Assembly (NCBI GenBank): GCA_041567315.1
Contig: JBFGCA010000044.1
Coordinates: 1 to 34,750 of the forward strand
Direction of reading: 5' to 3'
DNA from: JBFGCA01 sp041567315
GTDB lineage: Bacteria; Acidobacteriota; Thermoanaerobaculia; Multivoradales; JAHEKO01
DNA length: 34,750 bases
The position numbers were made by a program, and so were the translations under genes. The notes under the pieces are model-generated. The model saw only the letters and a program-made list of their open reading frames with translations. It did not search any database and was not told the origin of the DNA. Positions 1-8,470 of the stretch are shown in pieces. Position 1 is the stretch's first letter; every line of letters starts with the position of its first letter.

Positions 1-6
1 GACGGC

Positions 7-36
7 GGGCTGAGGGAGGGGGCGGCCCCTCAGCCC
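7..36 (-). terminator. Hairpin at the end of the symporter gene
   Basis: A perfect 10-bp inverted repeat (GGGCTGAGGG at 7-16, CCCTCAGCCC at 27-36) with a 10-nt loop spans the symporter stop codon at 30-32. Read leftward it would form a GC-rich stem, but no T-run follows within the visible sequence, so it is a terminator or mRNA-stabilising candidate rather than a clear intrinsic terminator. Confidence 0.4.
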
Positions 37-1664
37 GTGAAGTAGAGCCAGACCAGGCCGACGCAGGCGGCGACCAGCAGCGACAGCCAGAGATCCCGGC
101 GCCTCCAGGCTGGCATTGACGGCGCCAGGTCGGGGGTGGCTTCGCTGGTCTCCGCGGCAGTGGCGAAGGTCAGCCCGGCCAGCTTCCGGCGCGGCGGCTC
201 CGCGCTCAGCAGGCTGACCACGACCAGCACGGCGCTACAGAGCACGAACAACAGCACCGCGAAGTGGAGGAAATTGATCTCCGCGAAGACGCGCAGCCAG
301 CCGTCGAGCGACCCCTTGAAGATCTCGGCCACCAGCCGGCCCATGCCGACGACGAAGCCGGTGAGGAGTGACGCCATGGCGCCGCGCGCGTTGACCCGCT
401 TCCAGGCGATGCCGATCAGGAAGACGGCGGCGATCGGCGGCGAGATGTAGGCCTGAACGCTCTGCAGATAGACGTAGAGCTGACCCGATATGTACTTCAT
501 CAGCGGGATCCAGAGCAGGCCGAGGCCGACCAGGATGGTGGTGGCGATCTGACCCACGTGCACTAATTGGCGCTCGGTCGCCGACGGATGGAGCTTGCGG
601 TAGATGTCCCAGGTGATGAGAGTGGAACAGGAGTTGAAGACCGACGACAGGGAGCTCATCAGCGCCGCCAACAGGCCGGCCACGACCAGCCCGCGCAGGC
701 CGACCGGCAGCAGCACGCCGATCAGCGTCGGCAGGGCCTGGTCGGGCTGCTCGAGCTCGAGGGCGCCCTGCTGGGCCAGGGCATAGGCGACCACCCCGGG
801 AATGACGAAGATGAACAGCGGCAGGACCTTGAGGAAGCCACCGAAGATGGTGCCGCGCCGGGCCTGATCCTCGCTCGGCGCCGACAGCACCCGCTGGACG
901 ATGAACTGATCGGTGCACCAGTACCAGACTCCCAGGATCGGTGCCCCGAACAGCACCCCCGTCCAGGGAAAGTTGGGATGATCGACGGGCAGCCACATGT
1001 CGAAGAAGCTGGCGTCCACGGCCGCCCGCATCGCGCCCCAGCCGCCCAGCTCCGAAAGGCCGAGGTAGGTCACCAGCACCGCGCCCCCGACCAGGACGAA
1101 CATCTGCACCATGTCGGTGTAGAGCACCGCCCGCAGCCCCCCGAAGACGGTGTAGACGCCGGTGGCCACGACCACGATCAGCGCCCCGGTCCAGAAGTTG
1201 ATCCCCATCAGGGCCTCGAAGACGATGCCCCCCGCCGCGATGGTGACCGAGATCTTGGTCAGCACGTAGCCGACGATCGAGATGACCGCCAGGTACCAGC
1301 GCGCGCCGGCCGAGTAGCGGCGCTCCAGGAACTCCGGCATCGTGAAGACGCCGCTCTTGAGGTAGAACGGCACGAACACCCAACCCAGCAGCAGCAGGAT
1401 CAGCGACGCCAGGATCTCGAACTGCCCCACCGCCACGCCGCCGGCGGCTCCGGAGCCGGCCAGCCCCACCAGGTGCTCGGAGCCGATGTTGGAGGCGAAC
1501 AGCGAGGCGCCGATGATGAACCAGCCGACGTTGCGGCCGGCAAGGAAGTAGCCCGCCGAGGTGGCCCGCGTCGTCTCACGCCGGGTCGCCCAGAAGGCGA
1601 CCCCGAAGACCACGGCGAAGTAAAGACCGATGAGCAGCCAGTCGAGCGTCGCCAGCAGACCCAC
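30..1664 (-). CDS. SGLT-type sodium/solute symporter
   Basis: A 544-residue inner-membrane protein of the sodium:solute symporter (SSS/SLC5) family, expected to import a monosaccharide with sodium. About 13-14 hydrophobic segments are visible. The N-terminal AGRNVGWF stretch, the FASNIGSEHLVGLAG segment and the CTDQFIVQRVL motif are characteristic of the SGLT (glucose/galactose) branch. The start is GTG at 1664, preceded by GGGGAG. The GH3 stop lies only 13 nt upstream, so the two are probably co-transcribed. With the GH3 enzyme upstream, the likely substrate is glucose released in the periplasm. The sugar specificity is inferred from family and context, not read from the sequence. Confidence 0.9.
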   Translation of the reverse strand: MGLLATLDWLLIGLYFAVVFGVAFWATRRETTRATSAGYFLAGRNVGWFIIGASLFASNIGSEHLVGLAGSGAAGGVAVGQFEILASLILLLLGWVFVPFYLKSGVFTMPEFLERRYSAGARWYLAVISIVGYVLTKISVTIAAGGIVFEALMGINFWTGALIVVVATGVYTVFGGLRAVLYTDMVQMFVLVGGAVLVTYLGLSELGGWGAMRAAVDASFFDMWLPVDHPNFPWTGVLFGAPILGVWYWCTDQFIVQRVLSAPSEDQARRGTIFGGFLKVLPLFIFVIPGVVAYALAQQGALELEQPDQALPTLIGVLLPVGLRGLVVAGLLAALMSSLSSVFNSCSTLITWDIYRKLHPSATERQLVHVGQIATTILVGLGLLWIPLMKYISGQLYVYLQSVQAYISPPIAAVFLIGIAWKRVNARGAMASLLTGFVVGMGRLVAEIFKGSLDGWLRVFAEINFLHFAVLLFVLCSAVLVVVSLLSAEPPRRKLAGLTFATAAETSEATPDLAPSMPAWRRRDLWLSLLVAACVGLVWLYFTG

Positions 1665-1677
1665 GTCTCTCCCCTGC

Positions 1678-3690
1678 TCAACCGTCGCGGTCGGAGGCGG
1701 GCGGCGCCTCCCGCTCGAGGCCGTCGTCTTCGGACAGCTCCGCCACCTCCACCGTGTCGGCGTAGCTCAGGCCGTAGCCATAGGGAAACAGCGGATCGTA
1801 GGCTGAATCGCTGCGGTTGACCGGCTCACCGCTCGCCTCGCGCGGCCACGAGAAGGACAGCCGTCCCTTGAAGTCGTGGCGCACCGAGCCGTCCGCGGCG
1901 CGAAAGAGGACGTCGGCGACGCCGGTGCCCTCGCTGCCCGGCAGCCAGGCGGCGACGAAGGCGTCCGACGAGTTGATCTCCGGATTGACCCACAGCGGCC
2001 GGCCGGAAAGGAAGACCGAAACCACGGGGATGCCGTCCCGCCGCAGCCTGCGCAGGAGCTCGAGCTCGTCTGCGGAGCCCGACCGGTAGTCGAGCGACTC
2101 GCGGTCGCCTTCGAACTCGGCGTACGGATCTTCGCCGTAGACGACGATGGCCACGTCGGGCCGCGCCCGCCAGCTGCCGTCCACGCTCAGCACCGCCGTT
2201 CCCCCGGCATCCTCGACCGCCTCCCGGATGCCGGTCCAGATCGAGGTGGCGCCCGGAAAATGAGCCGGCTCGTTGCCGGTCCCCTGCCAGGTGAGCGTCC
2301 AGCCGCCGCTCTGCTTGCCGATGTCGTCGGCCCCGCCACCGGCGACCAGGACCCGCCGATCGGGCGCCAGCGGCAGCAGCCCGCCGTTGTTCTTGAGCAG
2401 CACCAGCGACTCCCGCACCGCCTGCCGGGCCACCGCCCGATGCTCCGGCGCTCCCAGGAGCTCGAAGCTGCCGGCCAGCGGGCGGCTCGAGGGCCGGCCG
2501 CGGTCGAACAGCCCGGCCCGGGTCTTGACCCTGAGGATCCGCCGCACGGCGTCGTCGAGCCGCGCCATCGGGATCTCGCCCGCCCGCACCTGCTCGAGAG
2601 TGTTCTCGAAGAGCGCCTTCCAGTCCTCCGGCACCATGAACATGTCGACGCCGGCGTTGAGGGCGGCGGCACAGCTGTCGTTCGTGCATCCGGCCACCTG
2701 GCCGTGACCGTTCCAGTCGCCCACCACGAAGCCGTCGAAGCCCATCCGCTCCTTGAGGACGCCGGTCAGCAGCTCCCGGTGGCCGTGCAGCTTGCGCCCG
2801 TGCCAGCTGTTGTAGGAGGCCATCACGGCCTGCACTCCGGCCTCGATGGCGGTCACGTAGCCGGCCGCGTGCAGGTCGCGGAGCTCCTCTTCGCTGCTCC
2901 GGTTGTCGCCCTGGTCCTTGCCGCCCTCGGTGCCGCCGTCGCCCAGGAAGTGCTTGGCGGTGGCCAGCACGCGGTCGGGGCCGAGGAAGTCCTCGCCGCC
3001 GGCGGGGCCCTGGAGACCCTCCACCATCTGGCCGGCGTAGGCGGCCACGATCTCGGGATCTTCGGAGTAGCTCTCGTAGGTACGGCCCCAGCGATCGTCA
3101 CGGGCGACCGCCACGGTGGGCGAGAAGTCCCAGTCTTGCCCGGTCACTGCGATCTCCCGGGCCGTCACCTCGCCGATCCGGCGGATCAGCGCCGGGTTGC
3201 GAGCCGCACCGAGGCCGATGTTGTGCGGGAAGATTGTGGCGCCGACGATGTTGGTGTGACCGTGCACCGCGTCGAGGCCCCAGAGGATGGGAATCGGCTC
3301 CCCGCCGCCGCTGTCGTCCATCGCGGCGTCCCAGAAAACATCGGCGAGCTTCAGCCACTCCTCCGCCGGGGCGTACTCGTCGTTGCCGGGACCGCCGTTG
3401 CCGCCGTTGAGCACCGAGCCCAGGTGGTACTGCTGGATGTCCTCCGGCGTCACGTGGAGGATCTCGGCCTGGATCAGCTGTCCCACCTTCTCCGCGACCG
3501 AGAGGCGCTCGAGGATGGACGACACCCGACGCTCGACCTCGGGGTCCAGCGGTACGGCGCTCCGCACCTGCGGCCAGATCTCGGGACGCACGGCGCCATC
3601 GGCGACGGGCATCTGGGCGGTGCCCCGCGTCTCGCATCCCGGCAGGAGCGCCAAGGCCACTACCGCCATCCAGATCCCTGTGTTCTTCAG
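1678..3690 (-). CDS. GH3 beta-glucosidase, probable lipoprotein
   Basis: Glycoside hydrolase family 3 enzyme resembling exo-1,3/1,4-beta-glucosidases of the ExoP/glucan 1,4-beta-glucosidase group. It would release glucose from beta-glucan oligosaccharides in the periplasm. The TIM-barrel part shows GLDAVHGH, WDFSPTVAVARD and YSEDPE, and the GDW motif carries the expected nucleophile Asp (about residue 325). A C-terminal alpha/beta sandwich follows (LVLLKNNGGLLPL). It lacks the extra C-terminal domain of longer ExoP-like enzymes. The N-terminus has a hydrophobic stretch ending LLPGC, a lipobox-like site. The first ATG (3735) lies in the stem of a terminator hairpin. A CTG at 3690 follows AGGAGAG at proper spacing and gives a signal peptide with a positive n-region, so I chose it; the ATG at 3669 leaves a very short signal. 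The start is uncertain; the family is not. Confidence 0.88.
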   Translation of the reverse strand: MKNTGIWMAVVALALLPGCETRGTAQMPVADGAVRPEIWPQVRSAVPLDPEVERRVSSILERLSVAEKVGQLIQAEILHVTPEDIQQYHLGSVLNGGNGGPGNDEYAPAEEWLKLADVFWDAAMDDSGGGEPIPILWGLDAVHGHTNIVGATIFPHNIGLGAARNPALIRRIGEVTAREIAVTGQDWDFSPTVAVARDDRWGRTYESYSEDPEIVAAYAGQMVEGLQGPAGGEDFLGPDRVLATAKHFLGDGGTEGGKDQGDNRSSEEELRDLHAAGYVTAIEAGVQAVMASYNSWHGRKLHGHRELLTGVLKERMGFDGFVVGDWNGHGQVAGCTNDSCAAALNAGVDMFMVPEDWKALFENTLEQVRAGEIPMARLDDAVRRILRVKTRAGLFDRGRPSSRPLAGSFELLGAPEHRAVARQAVRESLVLLKNNGGLLPLAPDRRVLVAGGGADDIGKQSGGWTLTWQGTGNEPAHFPGATSIWTGIREAVEDAGGTAVLSVDGSWRARPDVAIVVYGEDPYAEFEGDRESLDYRSGSADELELLRRLRRDGIPVVSVFLSGRPLWVNPEINSSDAFVAAWLPGSEGTGVADVLFRAADGSVRHDFKGRLSFSWPREASGEPVNRSDSAYDPLFPYGYGLSYADTVEVAELSEDDGLEREAPPASDRDG

Positions 3691-3714
3691 AGGCTCTCTC
3701 CTGCCAAGAAGAAA

Positions 3715-3745
3715 GCGGGCTGCGACCGCTGGCATCGCAGCCCGC
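3715..3745 (-). terminator. Intrinsic terminator between TonB receptor and GH3
   Basis: A perfect 11-bp inverted repeat (GCGGGCTGCGA at 3715-3725, TCGCAGCCCGC at 3735-3745) with a 9-nt loop lies 21 nt past the receptor stop. In leftward transcripts the stem is followed directly by TTTCTTCTT, so it has both parts of a Rho-independent terminator. It would reduce GH3 and symporter expression relative to the receptor, or be bypassed by partial read-through. Confidence 0.8.
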
Positions 3746-3766
3746 GTCCTCGGCTCCGCTCCGGGC

Positions 3767-6700
3767 CTAGAACCTGAGCTTCACGCCGAGCTGCACCTGC
3801 CGCGGATCCCGCGCAGCGAACGCCTGTCCGAACGTCGGCGACGGCGTCGACTCCACGATCGTGGTGGCCTGATCCGTCGGTGCGTCGAAGGTCGCGCTGC
3901 CGTTGTATCCGGTATCCACGCCCAAGAAGTTGTTGTTGTTGAAGAAGTTGAAGATCTCGAACCGGAGCTGCAGGTCGAAACGATCGGTCAGCCGGAGGGT
4001 CTTGTAGAACGACACGTCCATCTGGAAGAAGTCCGGTCCTTCGCAGGAGCCGCGACCCGACATCTGGCTGGTCTCCCCCAACGTGAAGCCGGTGAGGGTG
4101 AAGGCGTCCGGGTTGATGACCTGGCTGCCGCTGCCGGAGCAGGAGGCGCCGGTGCGGATCGGGCGCTGGTTGTCGTTGAAGCCCGTACCGGCGTAGCCGA
4201 CGCCGTTGATGGCGCCACCGACGACCGGAGTCAGCGGGGTGCCGGAGTTGTAGAACAGGACGCCTCCCACGGTCCAGTCGCCCAACAGGTGCCGCAGGAG
4301 GCCGCTCTTGTTCTCGAAGGTGGGCAGGTTGTGGATCACGCTGGTGTTGAAGATGACGTCCCGATGGAGTGGCGCCGGCCCGTAGTCCAGGCCCAGGTTG
4401 TTGAGGTCGGTGATGTTGGCCAGGTCGGGTCCGGCCGAGGCGCTGCCGACGTCGGTGTCGGCGTCGAAGTCGGCCACGGTCAGCGAGGCCTGGACCTGCG
4501 ACCCCCTCCCGTAGCGGGTGATGAACTGCGCCTGCAGCGAGTCGTAGTCCGACCGCCCGTTGGTCTGCCAGAAGGTGATCGGGTTGTCGCCGAAGACTCC
4601 GAACGGCCGCAGGGCCGCCCGGCAGCCCGCCTCAGCGCCGCACCGCACGTACTCCAGACGATCCGGAACACCGTTGCCGTTGGGGTCTCCTGCCGGCACT
4701 TGATTGATGTCCACCGGGCGCATGAGCTTGCGGCCGCGGTTGCCCACATAGGACACCTCGATGGTCGAGTCGCGGCCGATCCGCTGCTCCCAGGTGAGGT
4801 TGAACTGCAGGTTGTACGGCGTCTCCGCGTTCGGATCGATGCCGCGGACCGGCAGGCCGGGGTTGAAGCCGTCGAGGAAGATCTGCTCGCCGTCGAGGGT
4901 GCGGATGCCGCTGGTGAACTCCGAGAACGGCGCGTTTTGTGAGAAGTCGAGCTGGATGTTGACCCGCTCGCGCTGGAAGAACTGGCCGAAACCCGCCCGC
5001 AGAACGGACTTGCCGTTGCCGAACACGTCCCACGCCAGACCCAGCCGCGGAGCGAAGTTGTCGTCGTCCTCGCCGACCAGCCCCCGTCCCGGCCCGGCGG
5101 CACCGCCCAGGAGCCCGGCCTCGCCACAGAAATCCGTGCCGGGCACCTGCAGAACACCGTTGCACGGGTCGCCGCCCAGCTCCGGGTCGAACTCGGTCGG
5201 CACGAAGCTGTTGATGGCGTTGTCGGAGGCGTAGGGCCACTTGAACCGCGACCACCGGATGCCGTAGTCGACCGTCAGGTTCGGACGGACCTGCCAGCTG
5301 TCGGCGACGTAGACCTCGAGATCCTGCCACTTGACCTTCGGCGCCGGTAGCCCGGAACGCTCGGCAAAGCCGAAGTACATGCCGTCGACCAGGAAGTCGG
5401 CGACGCCGTTACCGGTGGTGTTGAAGCCCCACGGATCGATGCCGGCGCCGTTGCCGGGGAAGCCGCCCCAGAACTGGGTCGCCTCCTGGTGACCACCGCC
5501 ACAGCAGACCTCCAGCTTCTCGTTCTCGCTGTAGAGCACCCCGGCCTTGAGCTGGTGCCGGCCAAAGACCTGCTGGTAGTCGTCCTTGAAAACCAGGAGG
5601 TCCTGCTGGTTGCGCCACGGAGCGATGTTCCACAGCACCGGCAGGTTGCCGCCGCCCCAGAACACCGGATGGCTGACGTTGTCGCCGGCGGACTTGTCGT
5701 CTCCAGGGTAAAAGGACGGGATGGCGTCGGTGATGTTGCGATAGAGGTCCAGATCGCCGCCCTGGGTGATGGTGATCTGGTTGCCCGACTGCGAGACGGT
5801 GAGGGTGTTGACGGCCTTCGACCCGATCACGCTGTTGAGCTGCGCGACCAGCGAGTCGCCCGGCTGGTCCCAGGTCGAGTCGGCGGCGGGAAACGGATCG
5901 TCCCCCCACAGCCCGTTCGATTCGCCGGCGTTGGGCGCCGCGTTGTCCCAGTTGTCGTCGGTATAGCGGAGCAGGAGATTGTGACTGCCGGTGATGCTCC
6001 AGTCGAGACGAGCGTTGACCTGGTTCCAGTCGATCGGCGTGTTGACCGAATCGACCCAGTTGAGGCAGCCGTCGGTCGGGTTTACATTGGGCAGCGGAAA
6101 GAGCTGCATGTACAGGAGCCCGGCCTCGCTGAGCCGATCGGGGGGGATGATGTTGCCGGGGAACGGCTGGCCGGTGAGCGGATCGATCGGCACCTCGTTG
6201 CCGAAGGCGCAGCCGGGGGTGATGTTGCTGAAGTCGCCCTGACGCTGCGCCAGGGTGGGCACGAAGCCGGTCCGCACGACGCCGCGCTGTTCGTCGTTCC
6301 ACTCCTGGGAGACGAAGAAGTGCAGCCGATCGCGCAGGATCGGCCCGCCGATGGTGTAGCCGTAGTCGTCGCGATCCAGCGCCTCCTTCGGCTGGTTGGC
6401 CCGGCGCAGGAGGACATTCTTCTCGTTGAGGCTGTCGTCGCGTCGGAAGTAGTAGACGCTGCCGTGGAAGTCGTTGGTGCCGCTGCGGGTCACGAGGTTG
6501 ATCTGCGCCCCGCCGGCGCCGCCGAACTCGGCGCCGTAGCTGTTGCGGTGAATCTTGAACTCCTCGATGGCGTCGACCGAGGGATAGACCAGGATGGTGC
6601 GGTTGGAGCCGACGTCGTTGTTGTTGGCACCGTCCACGGTCCACAGGTTGCCGGTGGTGCGGCCACCGCTCACCGACAGGTCGCTGCCGGTCAGCAAACC

Positions 6701-7228
6701 CTTGTTCTTGGTGTTCAAGTTGTCGGGTGCGCTGATGCCGGGCATCAGCTGGGTCAGCTGGATGAAGTTGCGCCCGTTGAGGGGCAGCTCGCGAATCTGC
6801 TCCCCGGTCACCAGGCCCGCGACCTCGCCGCCGATAGTCTCGACGACGATCGAGGAGGAGGTGACGGTGATCTCTTCCTGGATGTCGCCCAGCGTCAGCT
6901 CGGCGTTGATCTCGCGCTGGTCCGCCACGTTGAGCACCACGTTCTGGACCAGCACCGCGTTGAACCCCTCGGCCTCGAAGGTCACCACGTAGGTGCCAAC
7001 CGGCAGATTGCCGAAACTGTAGCGGCCCGCGGCGCCGGTCGTCGTCTCACGGCTGAAACCGGTTTCGACGTTGAGGGCGGTCACCTTCACCCCGGCGGCG
7101 GGGGCGCCCTCCGGATCCCGCACGGTGCCGCGGATGTCGGCGGTGGTCTTCTGGGCGACGGCCGCCTGAGCGAGGATCAGAATCGTGATGGTGACCAGGG
7201 CGACTAGCAAGAATGGCGATCTGCGCAT
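3767..7228 (-). CDS. Oar-like TonB-dependent outer-membrane receptor
   Basis: An 1153-residue TonB-dependent transporter of the Oar-like kind common in acidobacteria. A signal peptide (MRRSPFLLVALV... to AVAQ, about residues 1-26) is followed by a carboxypeptidase-regulatory-like Ig domain (DIRGTVRDPEGAPAAGVKV, about 30-110). Next come a plug domain with the typical IRELPLNGRNF motif and VDGANNND, and a long beta-barrel ending VQLGVKLRF with a terminal Phe. SD-like GGAGGT precedes the ATG. It probably imports oligosaccharides across the outer membrane and is first in a leftward set with GH3 and the symporter. No SusD-like gene is present, unlike Bacteroidota loci. The substrate is inferred only from the neighbours. 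Confidence 0.93.
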   Translation of the reverse strand: MRRSPFLLVALVTITILILAQAAVAQKTTADIRGTVRDPEGAPAAGVKVTALNVETGFSRETTTGAAGRYSFGNLPVGTYVVTFEAEGFNAVLVQNVVLNVADQREINAELTLGDIQEEITVTSSSIVVETIGGEVAGLVTGEQIRELPLNGRNFIQLTQLMPGISAPDNLNTKNKGLLTGSDLSVSGGRTTGNLWTVDGANNNDVGSNRTILVYPSVDAIEEFKIHRNSYGAEFGGAGGAQINLVTRSGTNDFHGSVYYFRRDDSLNEKNVLLRRANQPKEALDRDDYGYTIGGPILRDRLHFFVSQEWNDEQRGVVRTGFVPTLAQRQGDFSNITPGCAFGNEVPIDPLTGQPFPGNIIPPDRLSEAGLLYMQLFPLPNVNPTDGCLNWVDSVNTPIDWNQVNARLDWSITGSHNLLLRYTDDNWDNAAPNAGESNGLWGDDPFPAADSTWDQPGDSLVAQLNSVIGSKAVNTLTVSQSGNQITITQGGDLDLYRNITDAIPSFYPGDDKSAGDNVSHPVFWGGGNLPVLWNIAPWRNQQDLLVFKDDYQQVFGRHQLKAGVLYSENEKLEVCCGGGHQEATQFWGGFPGNGAGIDPWGFNTTGNGVADFLVDGMYFGFAERSGLPAPKVKWQDLEVYVADSWQVRPNLTVDYGIRWSRFKWPYASDNAINSFVPTEFDPELGGDPCNGVLQVPGTDFCGEAGLLGGAAGPGRGLVGEDDDNFAPRLGLAWDVFGNGKSVLRAGFGQFFQRERVNIQLDFSQNAPFSEFTSGIRTLDGEQIFLDGFNPGLPVRGIDPNAETPYNLQFNLTWEQRIGRDSTIEVSYVGNRGRKLMRPVDINQVPAGDPNGNGVPDRLEYVRCGAEAGCRAALRPFGVFGDNPITFWQTNGRSDYDSLQAQFITRYGRGSQVQASLTVADFDADTDVGSASAGPDLANITDLNNLGLDYGPAPLHRDVIFNTSVIHNLPTFENKSGLLRHLLGDWTVGGVLFYNSGTPLTPVVGGAINGVGYAGTGFNDNQRPIRTGASCSGSGSQVINPDAFTLTGFTLGETSQMSGRGSCEGPDFFQMDVSFYKTLRLTDRFDLQLRFEIFNFFNNNNFLGVDTGYNGSATFDAPTDQATTIVESTPSPTFGQAFAARDPRQVQLGVKLRF

Positions 7229-7251
7229 AGACTACCTCCGACGGGGCTAGG

Positions 7252-7263
7252 TAAATCGTTTTA
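7252..7263. promoter_or_regulatory. LacI-type operator in the divergent gap
   Basis: TAAATCGTTTTA is an imperfect palindrome around a central CG (5 of 6 positions match between half-sites), and the match continues outward into the flanks (CTAGG/CTGGC). A/T half-sites about a central CG are the known form of LacI/GalR-family operators. It lies 24 nt upstream of the receptor start and is by far the most A/T-rich spot here. It is probably bound by the adjacent LacI regulator. Confidence 0.7.
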
Positions 7264-7277
7264 GCCAGGTCGCGCGG

Positions 7278-7306
7278 AGTGAAGCACAGGAATCGACATT
7301 TGTCAA
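7278..7306 (-). promoter_or_regulatory. Probable receptor promoter
   Basis: Reading leftward, a consensus -35 TTGACA (7306-7301) is followed 17 nt later by TTCACT (7283-7278), a weak -10. The transcription start would fall near 7271, placing the LacI-type operator immediately downstream, a normal site for repression. The -35 match is good; the -10 is poor. Confidence 0.45.
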
Positions 7307-7363
7307 GACCCGAGCGCAGGGGCCGCCCGTCTGCACCGTGGCGGACCCCCGGGAGGCCTCACG

Positions 7364-8470
7364 ATGACCCGTGACGGGCGCCCGGGCAAGGCCGCGGGCG
7401 GTCGCTCCCGCCCGCCAGGCAAGCGGGTGACCCTCAAGCAGGTCGCCGACTCGCTGGACCTGTCGCCGGCCACCGTGTCGCTGGTGCTGAACCGCGCTCC
7501 GGCGGCCGACTCCATCCCTCCGGCGACCCACGAGCGGGTCTTCGCCGCGGCCAAGAAGCTCGGCTACCGCCCCAATCTGGTCGCCCGCTCCCTGCGCAGC
7601 CAGCGCACCTTCTCGATCGGAGTGCTGGTGCCCGAGATCAGCGAGGGCTACGCGGCCGGTCTCCTCAGCGGCATCGAGGACCACCTGCAGCGCGAGGGCT
7701 ACTTCTATCTGGTGGCCAGTCACCGGTCCCGGGACGACCTGCTCGAGGAGTACGTGCAGCTCCTCAAGGAGCGGCTCGTCGAGGGCTTCATCCTGATCAA
7801 CACGCCGATCAAAGATCCCCCCGGGCTGCCGGCGGTCGCCGTGGCGGGTCACAAGCCCCTGGAGAAGGTCACCAACGTGGTCATCGACCACGATCGGGCC
7901 GCCTACCTGGCGCTCTCCCACCTGGCCGAGCTCGGCCACCGGCGGATCGCCTTCTTCAAGGGCCACGCCCACAGCGCCGACACCGAGGACCGCTGGCGGG
8001 GGATTCGCGAGGCGGCCAGGTCGCTGGGCCTCCAGGTGCGGCGCAAGCTGACCCTGCAGCTCGGCGGGGACGCCGTCGCAGAGAGCTTCTCGCCGGAGGA
8101 GGGTTACCAGGAGGGCCACGCTTTCGGCCGCCGGCTGCTGGAGACGGGTGCCGACTTCACGGCCCTCTTCGCTTTCAACGACATCTCGGCCATCGGCGCG
8201 ATGCGGGCCTTCGTGAAGGCCGGCCTGGCGGTGCCGCAGGAGGTGTCGGTGGTGGGCTTCGACGACATCCAGGGCGCCGCGTTCCACAACCCGGGACTGA
8301 CCACCGTCCGGCAGCCGCTTCGCAAGATGGGCGAGACCGCCGGCCGGATCCTCCTAGAACGTCTGGCCGGGGTCGGTTCGCCCGACGGTCAGGTCACCGT
8401 CGAGCCGGAGCTGATCGTGCGCGGCTCCACCGGGCCTCCAGCCGGTCGGCCACGGCGCCGCCCGCGATGA
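7364..8470 (+). CDS. LacI/GalR-family transcriptional regulator
   Basis: A 368-residue regulator. An N-terminal helix-turn-helix and hinge (about residues 22-75: VTLKQVADSLDLSPATVS, then GYRPNLVARSLR) are followed by a periplasmic-binding-protein-like sensor domain (SIGVLVPEISEGY, VVIDHDRAAYLAL, VVGFDDIQG, LTTVRQP). The ATG has GGGAGG 8 nt upstream. The gene is divergent from the TonB receptor, and a LacI-type operator lies in the gap, so it most likely controls the receptor/GH3/symporter set in response to a sugar. Its stop overlaps the MFS start by 4 nt (ATGA). The ligand cannot be read from the sequence. An unstructured, Arg/Gly-rich N-terminal extension of about 20 residues precedes the HTH. 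Confidence 0.92.
   Translation: MTRDGRPGKAAGGRSRPPGKRVTLKQVADSLDLSPATVSLVLNRAPAADSIPPATHERVFAAAKKLGYRPNLVARSLRSQRTFSIGVLVPEISEGYAAGLLSGIEDHLQREGYFYLVASHRSRDDLLEEYVQLLKERLVEGFILINTPIKDPPGLPAVAVAGHKPLEKVTNVVIDHDRAAYLALSHLAELGHRRIAFFKGHAHSADTEDRWRGIREAARSLGLQVRRKLTLQLGGDAVAESFSPEEGYQEGHAFGRRLLETGADFTALFAFNDISAIGAMRAFVKAGLAVPQEVSVVGFDDIQGAAFHNPGLTTVRQPLRKMGETAGRILLERLAGVGSPDGQVTVEPELIVRGSTGPPAGRPRRRPR

Noticed and set aside
1876..4942. Long rightward open frames opposite the GH3 and TonB receptor genes
   Set aside because: They are antisense to clear families, with His/Asp/Val-rich translations and no signal, motif or ribosome site.
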